From JAXLSZ01 sp046330315 (GTDB taxonomy: Bacteria > Actinomycetota > Thermoleophilia > Solirubrobacterales > 70-9): a stretch of DNA of 64,000 nt. A model generated the notes under the pieces. That model was not told where the DNA came from. It saw only the letters and a program-made list of their open reading frames with translations, and did no database searches. Made by a program: the position numbers and the translations under genes. This document shows positions 51,548 to 59,574 of this stretch, piece by piece; position 1 is the first letter of the stretch; each line of letters begins with the position of its first letter. Where the stretch lies: NCBI GenBank assembly GCA_046330315.1, contig JAXLSZ010000004.1:528868-592867 (forward strand). Reading direction: 5' to 3'.

Positions 51548-54420
51548 GCCGCCTTCCCGAGCGGCCGGGCGAGCGGATAGACCGCTCCCGGGCGATCAGG
51601 TTCACCTTCGACGGCAAGCAGGTCGAGGCCTACGAGGGGGACACGATCGGCTCCGCGCTGCACGCCTCGGGCCGCAAGGTCATCTCGCGCAGCTTCAAGT
51701 ACCACCGCCCCCGCGGCCTTCTGTGCTGCTCGGGGCAGTGCCCGAACTGCCTGGTCGAGGTGGACGGCTGGCCGGGAGTCCGCGCCTGCACCGAGAGGGT
51801 GCGCGAGGGCATGGAGGTCTCGCACATGAACGCCAGGCCCTCCCTGGAGTTCGACGCGATGCGGGCCACCGACATCTTCGGGACGCGACTGACCCCGCCG
51901 GGCTTCTACTACAAGACCTTCATCAGGCCGCGGCGGCTGTGGCCGCTCTACGAGAAGGTGCTGCGCGGCGCCGCCGGCCTCGGCCGCCTGCGCCGTCGCC
52001 AGGCCCACCGGGAGTGGCGCACCGAGTACCGGCGCCGCCACGCCGACGTGCTGGTGATCGGCGGGGGGGTGGCCGGCGTGGCGGCCGCCCTGCGGGCGGC
52101 CGGCATGGGCGCCGACGTCGTCCTGGTCGACGACGGCCCTGCCCTGGGCGGCGCCCTCCTCGCGCACGAGCCCGCCTCCGAGTCCGAGCGCCGTGCCGGC
52201 GGGCTCGCCGAGGCCGGTGTCGAGGTGATCTCGCCCGGCGCGGCGCTGGGATACTTCGACGGGATCGTCCCGGTCTGGTGCGGCGAAACGCTGCACCAGA
52301 TCAGGGCCGGGTGCCACGTCGCCGCCACCGGCTCGATCGAGCAGCCGATGATCTTCGAGGGCAACGACCTGCCCGGGGTGATGCTCTGCTCGGGCGCCGA
52401 GCGGCTCGCCGGTCTCTACGGGGTGCCGCCCGGCGAGACCGCGGTCATCGCCACGGTCGACGACCGGGGCCTTGCTTCCGCGCTCGCCCTGCGGGAGGCC
52501 GGGGTCGAGGTCGCGGCGGTCGTCGACTCGCGCCCCGACGGCGCCGACGCGGAGCTCTCGGCGCAGCTCGAGGCGGCGGGCATCCCCCAGCACAGGGGTT
52601 GCGGCGTGGTGCGCGGGATCGGCCGCAAGGAGCTTCGCGGGGTCGTGGTCGGCGACCTCGACTCCTCGGGGCGGACCGTGCCGGGCAGCGAGCGCGGCCT
52701 GAACTGCGACCTGCTCGCGGTCTCCGGCGGCACCGTCCCGGCCACCTCGCTGCTCCTGCAGGCCGGCGCCAGGGCGAGCTGGGACGAGGCCTCCGGGGCC
52801 TACCTTCCCGCCGACCCGCCCCGGGGCGTCTTCGCGGCCGGTGCCGTGGCCGGGCACGGCGAGCTGGAGGCCGCCGGGCTCTCCGGGTCGGCGGCGGGCG
52901 CCGAGGCGGCCCTCTCGATCGGCCTCGGAGGCGAGGAGGACCGCGCCCGGCTGGAGTCCGAGCGCAGGGCGCTGGCCGAGGGCGCGACGGCCCACTCCCG
53001 GCCGATCCCGGCGGCTGGGACGAGCAAGGAGAAGGGCAAGTGCTTCGCCTGCCTCTGCGAGGACGTCACGGTCAAGGACATCGACTACGCGATCGACGAG
53101 GGCTTCGACTCGCTGGAGCTGTTGAAGCGCTACACGACGGTGACCATGGGCCCCTGCCAGGGGCGGATGTGCCAGCTCGCCGCGATCCGGGAGATGGCGG
53201 AGCACACCTCGACCCCCGCCTCGGAGGTCGGGCTGACCACCGCCCGCCCGCCCTGGTCCACGGTTCCCTTGGGCGCCCTCGCCGGGCGGCCCTTCGAGCC
53301 GGCCAAGCGCTCGGCCGTTCACGGCCGCCACCGCGAGCTGGGCGGCAACGTGATGTGGGCGGGGGACTGGCGGCGCCCCTACGACTACGGCGACCCCCGC
53401 GCCGAGACGATGGCCGTCCACGACGCGGCGGGGCTGATCGACGTCTCCACGCTCGGCAAGCTGATGGTCGCGGGGCCGCAGGCCGGCGAGTTCCTCAACC
53501 GCCTCTACCCGAACCGCTTCGACAACCTCGCGCCGGGCCGGGTCCGCTACGGCGTGCTCGGCGACGACGCCGGCCGGATCACCGACGACGGCACGATCTG
53601 CCGGCTCGACCCCGATACCTTCTACGTCACCACCACCTCCAGCGGCGCCGACGCGGTCGAGAGCTGGTTCTCCTGGTGGCTGGCGGAGTGGGGGATGGAG
53701 GTGACGCTCACCGACGTCAGCCAGGGGCTGGCCGCCTTCAACCTGGCCGGCCCGCGCTCCCGCGAGATCCTCTCCGGGCTGACCGAGCTGGGCTGCTCCA
53801 ACGAGGAGTTCGCCTACCTCGACGGCAAGCGGGCCCGCGTCGCCGGCGTCCCCTGCCTGATGCTGCGGATCGGCTTCGTGGGAGAGCTCGGGTACGAGCT
53901 GCACTGCCCGGGTCCGCTCGCCGAGCCGCTCTGGGACGCGATCCTGGAGGCCGGCGAGCCGCACGGGATCACGCCCTTCGGCCTCGAGCCCCAGCGGGTC
54001 CTGCGCCTCCAGAAGATGCACATCCTGGTCGGCCAGGACACCGATGCGGAGTCCAACCCGATCGAGGCCGCGATGCCGTGGATCGTCAAGCTCGACAAGG
54101 AGGAGGACTTCATCGGGCGCTGGGCCCTGGAGAACGTCCGGGAGCGCGGCGAGGAGAACAAGCTGGTCGGCTTCACGGTGCCCGGCGGCGCCGTCCCGAC
54201 CGAGGGGGCGGCGGTGGTGGTGGACGGCAAGCCGGTCGGCAGGGTGACCTCCTCGCGCTTCTCGCCGAAGCTCGAGCGCTCGATCGGGATGGCCTGGGTG
54301 CCGGCTGCGCTGGCCGAGGACGGCGCCTCGATCACCGTCTCGGATCGGGGGCGCCGGATCGGCGCCGAGGTTCAGACGGCCCCGTTCTACGACCCCGATC
54401 AGGAGAGGCTGCGCGGATGA
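51544..54420 (+). CDS. mgdC: N-methylglutamate dehydrogenase alpha-like subunit (SoxA type), with extra Fe-S motifs
   Basis: A 958-residue subunit. N-terminal ferredoxin-like domain with CCSGQCPNC and later Cys, then a Rossmann FAD/NAD domain (VLVIGGGVAGVAAALRAAGM), a BFD-type [2Fe-2S] region (CFACLCEDVTVKD, then GPCQGRMC), and a C-terminal aminomethyltransferase (GcvT) domain for folate. In the well-studied sarcosine oxidase alpha these cysteines are, from memory, lost; keeping them suggests electron transfer to a carrier in place of O2. It moves the methyl group from N-methylglutamate to H4F. Confidence 0.82.
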   Translation: MSRLPERPGERIDRSRAIRFTFDGKQVEAYEGDTIGSALHASGRKVISRSFKYHRPRGLLCCSGQCPNCLVEVDGWPGVRACTERVREGMEVSHMNARPSLEFDAMRATDIFGTRLTPPGFYYKTFIRPRRLWPLYEKVLRGAAGLGRLRRRQAHREWRTEYRRRHADVLVIGGGVAGVAAALRAAGMGADVVLVDDGPALGGALLAHEPASESERRAGGLAEAGVEVISPGAALGYFDGIVPVWCGETLHQIRAGCHVAATGSIEQPMIFEGNDLPGVMLCSGAERLAGLYGVPPGETAVIATVDDRGLASALALREAGVEVAAVVDSRPDGADAELSAQLEAAGIPQHRGCGVVRGIGRKELRGVVVGDLDSSGRTVPGSERGLNCDLLAVSGGTVPATSLLLQAGARASWDEASGAYLPADPPRGVFAAGAVAGHGELEAAGLSGSAAGAEAALSIGLGGEEDRARLESERRALAEGATAHSRPIPAAGTSKEKGKCFACLCEDVTVKDIDYAIDEGFDSLELLKRYTTVTMGPCQGRMCQLAAIREMAEHTSTPASEVGLTTARPPWSTVPLGALAGRPFEPAKRSAVHGRHRELGGNVMWAGDWRRPYDYGDPRAETMAVHDAAGLIDVSTLGKLMVAGPQAGEFLNRLYPNRFDNLAPGRVRYGVLGDDAGRITDDGTICRLDPDTFYVTTTSSGADAVESWFSWWLAEWGMEVTLTDVSQGLAAFNLAGPRSREILSGLTELGCSNEEFAYLDGKRARVAGVPCLMLRIGFVGELGYELHCPGPLAEPLWDAILEAGEPHGITPFGLEPQRVLRLQKMHILVGQDTDAESNPIEAAMPWIVKLDKEEDFIGRWALENVRERGEENKLVGFTVPGGAVPTEGAAVVVDGKPVGRVTSSRFSPKLERSIGMAWVPAALAEDGASITVSDRGRRIGAEVQTAPFYDPDQERLRG

Positions 54421-54503
54421 GCCCCGACCAGGAGGCTGCGCGGATGAGCCCCGACCAGGAGGCTGCGCGGATGAGCCCCGACCAGGAGAGGCTGCGCGGA
54501 TGA
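54417..54503 (+). CDS. 28-codon mini-ORF formed by tandem repeats between mgdC and mgdD
   Basis: Three tandem copies (27 bp, then 27, then about 29) of the junction around the mgdC stop. Read in frame from ATG 54417 they give MSPDQEAAR, MSPDQEAAR, MSPDQERLRG and stop. The ATG overlaps the mgdC stop and the stop overlaps the mgdD start, so translation can pass through three coupled junctions. Each copy supplies an AGGAGG or AGGAGAGG site. The peptide repeats the last residues of MgdC. Whether it is translated is unknown. Confidence 0.55.
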   Translation: MSPDQEAARMSPDQEAARMSPDQERLRG

Positions 54504-55234
54504 GCTTCGAGTTCCTGGCGCCCGATGCGCCCGCCGGCGAGGCGGAGGCGCCCCGGCCGCGGAGCCCGATCGAGTGGTCGCACCGCAAGGCGGGAGCCGA
54601 GCTCGGCGAGCTGGGCGGCTGGAGCGTGGTCGAGGGTTTCGGCTCGGACGCCGCCGAGGCCGCGGCGGTGCGCGCCGGCGTCGGCGTCGCGGACCTCTCC
54701 TTCCTGGGCAAGCTCGAGCTCCAGGGTGACCCGGGCAGGGTGGCGGCGATCGTCGCCGCCGAGGCCGGCGGCGCCGAGCTGCGCCCGGGCGCCGCCGCCC
54801 TCCACGAGGGCGTGTGGTGGTGCCCGCTGGGCGCCGAGCGCGCGATGGCGGTCAGCCCGCCGGAGCGCACGGCCGGCCTGCGGGAGCGCCTGGCGGAGGC
54901 CGCCTCGGCCGACGAGCCGTTCGTTTCGGTGACCGAGCTGACCGCGGCGCTCGCCTCCAACGTCGTCGCCGGCCCGCTCGCCCGGGAGGCCTTCGCGCGT
55001 GCCACGGCCCTCGACATGCGCCCCGAGCACTTCGCCGAGGGGGCCTTCGCGCCGGTCTCGGTGGCGAGGACAGCGGGGATGGTCCTGCGCGAGCGCGGCG
55101 ACCGCTTCCTGCACCTCTTCGGATCCGGCTACGCCGCCTACGTGTGGACGGTCTTCGTGGACGCCGCCGAGGGCCTCGGCGGCCGGGCGGTCGGCCTGCG
55201 GGCGCTGGTGGGAACGGAGGCCGGCGGTGCGTGA
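54500..55234 (+). CDS. mgdD: N-methylglutamate dehydrogenase gamma-like subunit (SoxG type)
   Basis: A 244-residue GcvT-like subunit: IEWSHRKAGAELGELGGW, then ALHEGVWWCPLGAERAMAVS. The C-terminus has VARTAGMVLRERGDRFLHLF, typical of SoxG. It stabilises the alpha-beta folate site. ATG 54500 follows AGGAGAGG. It overlaps the mini-ORF and the beta-subunit gene. Confidence 0.8.
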   Translation: MSFEFLAPDAPAGEAEAPRPRSPIEWSHRKAGAELGELGGWSVVEGFGSDAAEAAAVRAGVGVADLSFLGKLELQGDPGRVAAIVAAEAGGAELRPGAAALHEGVWWCPLGAERAMAVSPPERTAGLRERLAEAASADEPFVSVTELTAALASNVVAGPLAREAFARATALDMRPEHFAEGAFAPVSVARTAGMVLRERGDRFLHLFGSGYAAYVWTVFVDAAEGLGGRAVGLRALVGTEAGGA

Positions 55235-56444
55235 CATCTTTCGCAAACGGCGGATGTGGAGGCCGACTCCGGAGCTCCGCGACAGCTACGAGGTGGTGAT
55301 CGTCGGCGGCGGCACCCACGGCCTCGCGCTCGCCTACTACCTGGCTCGAGACCATGGCGTCAGCGACGTCTGCGTGCTCGAGAAGTCCTACATCGGCTCC
55401 GGCGCCGCGGGCCGCAACACCACGATCCTGCGCTCCAACTACAAGACCCCAGAGGGGGCGCGGTTCTACGACGCCTCGGTGAAGCTCTACGAGGGCCTCT
55501 CGGCCGAGCTGAACTTCAACCTGCTCTTCTCCCAGCAGGGGCATCTCACCCTGGCGCACACCGACCGGGCGATGTTCGTGATGGCCGAGCGCGCCGAGGT
55601 CAACCGCCTCGCGGGGATCGACTCCAGCGTGATCGGCCCCGCGGAGGTCGCCCGGCTGGCCCCGGCGATGTCGATGGCCTCCGACGCCGTCTACCCGGTG
55701 ATGGGCGCGCTGTACCACCCGCCGGGCGGGATCATTCGCCACGACGCGGTGGTCTGGGGCTTGGCCTCGGGTGCCGACCGGGGCGGCGCCGAGATCCACC
55801 CCCACACCGAGGTGGCCGGGATCGAGGTCTCCGGCGGTCGGGCGACGGGGGTGCGGCTGGCCGACGGCCGCAGGATCGGCGCCGGCACGGTGGTCAGCGC
55901 CACCGCGGGGTGGAGCTCGACAGTCGCCGGGATGGCCGGCGTCGAGCTGCCGATCACGACCCACATCCTCCAGGCCTTCGTGACCGAGCCGCTGAAGCCG
56001 CTGCTCGACGTCGTGATCGTCTCCTCGCAGATGCACGTCTACGTCTCCCAGACCGATCGAGGCGAGTTCCTGATCGGCGCCGAGATCGAGCCCTGGACCA
56101 CCTACCGCCAGCAGGGCACCCTCAACTTCCTCCAGGAGGCCTCCCGCCACGCGCTGGAGCTCTTCCCCCAGCTCGAGCGCGCCCGGATGCTGCGCAGCTG
56201 GGCGGGCCTCTGCGACATCAGCCCCGACTACAGCCCGATCCTCGGCGCCACCGAGGTCGAAGGCTTCCTGGTCAGCGCGGGGTGGGGGACGTACGGGTTC
56301 AAGGCCGCCCCGATCGTCGGCAAGACCCTCGCCGAGCAGGTGGTCAGCGGCCGACCCCCGGAGCTGATAGCGCCCTTCGCGCTGGAGCGCTTCTACCGCG
56401 ACCGCCTGGTCTCCGAGTTGGGGGCCGCCGCGGTCTCACACTGA
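55227..56444 (+). CDS. mgdA: N-methylglutamate dehydrogenase beta-like subunit (SoxB type)
   Basis: A 405-residue flavin subunit of the DAO fold: VVIVGGGTHGLALAYYLARD binds FAD and SGAAGRNTTILRSNYKTPEG is the sarcosine-oxidase beta signature. The GTG at 55227 overlaps mgdD by eight bases. It oxidises the N-methyl group of the substrate to an imine. Sarcosine as the substrate is the main alternative, given the family. Confidence 0.82.
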   Translation: MRDIFRKRRMWRPTPELRDSYEVVIVGGGTHGLALAYYLARDHGVSDVCVLEKSYIGSGAAGRNTTILRSNYKTPEGARFYDASVKLYEGLSAELNFNLLFSQQGHLTLAHTDRAMFVMAERAEVNRLAGIDSSVIGPAEVARLAPAMSMASDAVYPVMGALYHPPGGIIRHDAVVWGLASGADRGGAEIHPHTEVAGIEVSGGRATGVRLADGRRIGAGTVVSATAGWSSTVAGMAGVELPITTHILQAFVTEPLKPLLDVVIVSSQMHVYVSQTDRGEFLIGAEIEPWTTYRQQGTLNFLQEASRHALELFPQLERARMLRSWAGLCDISPDYSPILGATEVEGFLVSAGWGTYGFKAAPIVGKTLAEQVVSGRPPELIAPFALERFYRDRLVSELGAAAVSH

Positions 56445-56469
56445 CCCCGAGAAAGGAAAGCAGCGGCAG

Positions 56470-58146
56470 ATGAAGAGCAGTCTGGAGATCGCTCAGGGCG
56501 CCGAGCTGGTGCCGATCGAGGAGATCGGCTCGCGGATCGGCCTGACGCACGAGGAGATCGAGCCCTACGGCCGCTACAAGGCCAAGGTCTCGCTGGAGGC
56601 GATCGGGCGCCTCTCCGACCGCCCCGACGGGAAGCTGATCTGCGTCGCCGGGATGACGCCGACCAAGGCCGGGGAGGGCAAGACGACCACCTCCGTGGCC
56701 CTCACCGAGGGGCTCGGCCACATCGGCCGCGAGCCGGTTCTCTGCCTGCGCGAGCCCTCCCTGGGCCCGGTGTTCGGGATCAAGGGCGGCGCCGCGGGGG
56801 GCGGCTTCGCCCAGGTGGTCCCGATGGAGGACCTCAACCTCCACTTCACGGGCGACATCCACGCGATCGGGGCCGCCAACAACCTGCTGGCCGCGCTGCT
56901 CGACGCCTCGATCCTCCACGGCAACGCGCACCGGATAGACGCCCTGCGGGTGACCTGGAAGCGGGCGCTCGACATGAACGATCGCGCGCTGCGCCAGGTG
57001 GCGCTGGGCCTCGGCGGCTCCGCCAACGGCTACCCGCGCGAGACCGGCTTCGACATCACGGCCGCCTCGGAGGTGATGGCGATCCTCGCGGTCGCCCGCG
57101 ACCTCCAGGACCTCCGCGCCCGGCTGGGCAGGATCACCGCCGCCTACACCCGCGAGGGGGAGCCGGTGACGGCCGAGGACCTCGGCGCCGCGGGCGCGAT
57201 GACGGTGCTGCTCAAGGACGCGATCAAGCCCAACCTGATCCAGACCCTGGAGGGCCAGCCCTGCCTGATGCACGCGGGGCCCTTCGCCAACATCGCCCAC
57301 GGGAACTCCTCGCTGATCGCCGACCTGCTCGGCCTCAAGCTCGGCGAGTACGTCGTCACCGAGTCCGGATTCGGGTCGGACATGGGCATGGAGAAGTTCA
57401 TGGACATCGTCTGCCGGGCCGGCGGGCTGGCGCCCGACGCGGTGGTGCTGGTGGCGACGGTGAGAGCCCTCAAGCACCACGGCGGGCTCGACGACCCGGT
57501 TGCGGCGAGCGCCGCCGAGGGGCTGAGGGCCGTGGAGGCGGGGATCGAGAACCTGCGCCGCCACCTCGGGATCGTCTCGGAGTTCGGGCTGCCCGCGGTG
57601 GTGGCGGTGAACCGGCGCCCCGAGGACACCGACGAGGAGGTGGAGCTGGTGCAGCGCCTGGCCTCCGAGGCGGGGGCCTTCGCCGCCGCGGTCAGCGACG
57701 GCTTCGCCCGGGGCGGGGAGGGGACCGCCGAGCTCGCCGAGGCGGTGGTCGCGGCGGCGGAGGAGCCCAGCGACTTCGGCATGCTCTACGAGGACGACGA
57801 CTCGACCAAGGAGAAGATCGAGGCGATCGCCAAGCGGGTCTACGGCGCCTCGGACGTCGTCTACTACATGGACGCCGAGAAGAAGATCGAGCAGTATGCA
57901 TCCGAGGGGCTCGCCGGCCTCCCGGTCTGCATGGCCAAGACGCCGCTCTCCCTGTCCGCCGACCCGGAGCTGCTGGGGGCGCCGACCGGGTTCAAGCTGC
58001 CGATCCGCGATGTTCGGGCCTACACCGGGGCCGGCTGGCTGGTGCCCCTGTGCGGAGCGATCCAGCAGATGCCCGGGCTGGGTCGCAACCCGGCCGCCTT
58101 CGACGTCGACATCGACGCCGAGGGCCGCACGGTGGGGCTCTTCTGA
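56470..58146 (+). CDS. fhs: Formate-tetrahydrofolate ligase
   Basis: A 558-residue enzyme with the clear nucleotide-binding and folate signatures: TPTKAGEGKTTTSVALTEGL, REPSLGPVFGIKGGAAGGGF, TGDIHAIGAANNLLAALLD and the TESGFGSDMGMEKF block. It interconverts formate, ATP and H4F with 10-formyl-H4F; in the direction proposed here it would release formate. ATG 56470 follows GAAAGGAAAG. It is 25 bp from mgdA. Confidence 0.95.
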   Translation: MKSSLEIAQGAELVPIEEIGSRIGLTHEEIEPYGRYKAKVSLEAIGRLSDRPDGKLICVAGMTPTKAGEGKTTTSVALTEGLGHIGREPVLCLREPSLGPVFGIKGGAAGGGFAQVVPMEDLNLHFTGDIHAIGAANNLLAALLDASILHGNAHRIDALRVTWKRALDMNDRALRQVALGLGGSANGYPRETGFDITAASEVMAILAVARDLQDLRARLGRITAAYTREGEPVTAEDLGAAGAMTVLLKDAIKPNLIQTLEGQPCLMHAGPFANIAHGNSSLIADLLGLKLGEYVVTESGFGSDMGMEKFMDIVCRAGGLAPDAVVLVATVRALKHHGGLDDPVAASAAEGLRAVEAGIENLRRHLGIVSEFGLPAVVAVNRRPEDTDEEVELVQRLASEAGAFAAAVSDGFARGGEGTAELAEAVVAAAEEPSDFGMLYEDDDSTKEKIEAIAKRVYGASDVVYYMDAEKKIEQYASEGLAGLPVCMAKTPLSLSADPELLGAPTGFKLPIRDVRAYTGAGWLVPLCGAIQQMPGLGRNPAAFDVDIDAEGRTVGLF

Positions 58147-58151
58147 GCCCG

Positions 58152-58745
58152 ATGCCCGGGCTGGGCGCCAGCCGGGTCGAGGACGCGCTGGAGGCGCTCG
58201 CCTCCAGGAGCGAGACGGTGGCGGCGGGCGGCGCCTCCGTGCTCTGCTGCGCGGCGGCCGCCGCGCTGGTCGAGCTGACCGCGGGACTCGCCGCCGAGCG
58301 GCTCGGGGCCGAGGGCAACCGGGTGGGCGCCGAGCACGCCGCGCGGCTGGGCGGGCTCGGGGAGGCGGCGGCGGGCGTCCGCGGCCGCCTGCCGGGCCTC
58401 GCCGACCGCGACGCGTCGCTCTACGCCGAGGTCCTGGCGGCGACCGACGCCGAGGCCCGGTCTGAGGCACTGGCGAGGGCGAGCGAGGTGCCGCTGGAGG
58501 TCGCCGAGACCGCGGCGGAGGTTGCCGAGGCCGCGGCGGAGGTGGTGGCCGCCGGGTCCTGGCCGTTCACGGCGGACGCGAGGGTCGCCTGCAGGCTGGC
58601 CTCGGCCGCGGCGGGCTCGGCGGCCGAGCTGGTTGCAGCGAACCTCGGCGGGGGCGAGGCGGTGGAGCGGGCGCGGGCGGCGTCCGAGCGGGCGCAGGCC
58701 GCGTGCGCGCGCCTGGGCGGCGGGCGCGAGGAGGGGTCGGACTAG
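58152..58745 (+). CDS. fchA: Methenyl-H4F cyclohydrolase-like (formiminotransferase-cyclodeaminase fold)
   Basis: A 197-residue helical protein of the cyclodeaminase/cyclohydrolase family: SRSETVAAGGASVLCCAAAA, then VEVAETAAEVAEAAAEVVAA. This family includes FchA of methylotrophs, which turns methenyl-H4F into formyl-H4F. ATG 58152 is five bases after fhs. The fhs-fchA pair gives two of three steps from methylene-H4F to formate; the dehydrogenase is not in the window. Confidence 0.78.
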   Translation: MPGLGASRVEDALEALASRSETVAAGGASVLCCAAAAALVELTAGLAAERLGAEGNRVGAEHAARLGGLGEAAAGVRGRLPGLADRDASLYAEVLAATDAEARSEALARASEVPLEVAETAAEVAEAAAEVVAAGSWPFTADARVACRLASAAAGSAAELVAANLGGGEAVERARAASERAQAACARLGGGREEGSD

Positions 58746-58746
58746 A

Positions 58747-59502
58747 TTGGAGCCGGCTCTGCAGCCCTCCCTCGTGGACACCGCCGAGGCGGCCCTGCGC
58801 GAGCGGCTCGCCCCGGGGCGGGCGCGCACCGGGGAGAGGCTGCCGCCGGAGAAGGAGCTTGCCGAGGACCTCGGGGTCTCCAGGGGGACTCTGCGGCTTG
58901 CCCTGGAGCGCCTCGAGTCCAACGGCGAGGTCGTCCGCCGCCAGGGCAGTGGAACCTTCGTCGGGCGGGTGGCGCTCCCGGCGGCCTTCAGCGAGGGCCT
59001 GGAGGTGCTGGAGTCCTACACCTCGCTGGCCCGGCGCCAGGGAAAGCGGCTGAGCGTGCGCAACCTCCAGATCGAGCAGGCCCGCGTCCCCGGCTACGTC
59101 GCGGAGGCGCTGGGGGTCTCGCGCCGGGCGCGGGCGCCGCTGGTCCATCGCACCCTGCTCGCCGACGGGACCGCCGCGGCCTACATGCGCGACATCGTCC
59201 ACCCCGACGTCAGGCTGCCGCCCCAGCCGGAACTGCGCGGGGAGATCGAGGGCGGGCGCATGGTCCTCGACGTGCTGGTCGACTGCGGGCAGAGGATCGC
59301 CTTCGCTCGGACCCAGGTCAGGCCGCGGCTGCTGGAGCCCGGCGGCCGGCTCGGGGAGGCGCTCGGCGTTTCCCGGGTCACCGCGGCGCTGGAGCTGACC
59401 GAGCTGATCCACGCCGTCGGCTCGCGCCCGGTGCTCCACTCCACCAACCTCTTCGCGCCGGGTTCGATCGACCTGCACGTGATCCGCAGCCTGCGCCTCT
59501 AG
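58747..59502 (+). CDS. GntR/HutC-type transcriptional regulator
   Basis: A 251-residue regulator: an N-terminal winged helix (GERLPPEKELAEDLGVSRGT, then LRLALERLESNGEVVRRQ) and a C-terminal UTRA ligand domain. The TTG start follows GAGGAGGGG; GTG 58774 is another choice. It is the last gene of the operon and the only regulator nearby, so it is likely to control the mgs/mgd promoter region, perhaps with a methylamine-derived ligand. The hairpin at 59518 follows. Confidence 0.85.
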   Translation: MEPALQPSLVDTAEAALRERLAPGRARTGERLPPEKELAEDLGVSRGTLRLALERLESNGEVVRRQGSGTFVGRVALPAAFSEGLEVLESYTSLARRQGKRLSVRNLQIEQARVPGYVAEALGVSRRARAPLVHRTLLADGTAAAYMRDIVHPDVRLPPQPELRGEIEGGRMVLDVLVDCGQRIAFARTQVRPRLLEPGGRLGEALGVSRVTAALELTELIHAVGSRPVLHSTNLFAPGSIDLHVIRSLRL

Positions 59503-59517
59503 CCACCGCCAAACCCC

Positions 59518-59574
59518 CCCCGCCGAGCTTCAACTTCCGGCTGTATGCCAGCGGAAACTTGAAGCTCGGCGGGG
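59518..59574. terminator. Long hairpin between convergent genes
   Basis: Left arm CCCCGCCGAGCTTCAACTTC and right arm ending TTGAAGCTCGGCGGGG, an almost complete 26-bp stem with a short TATGC-like loop. It lies between the GntR gene (+) and the FAD enzyme gene (-), where a bidirectional terminator would be expected. The same outer arms recur at 60968-61018. Confidence 0.7.

Noticed and set aside
51284..56444. Plain sarcosine oxidase operon (soxDAGB)
   Set aside because: Kept as the alternative. The adjoining gmaS-mgsABC set and retained Fe-S cysteines favour N-methylglutamate dehydrogenase.
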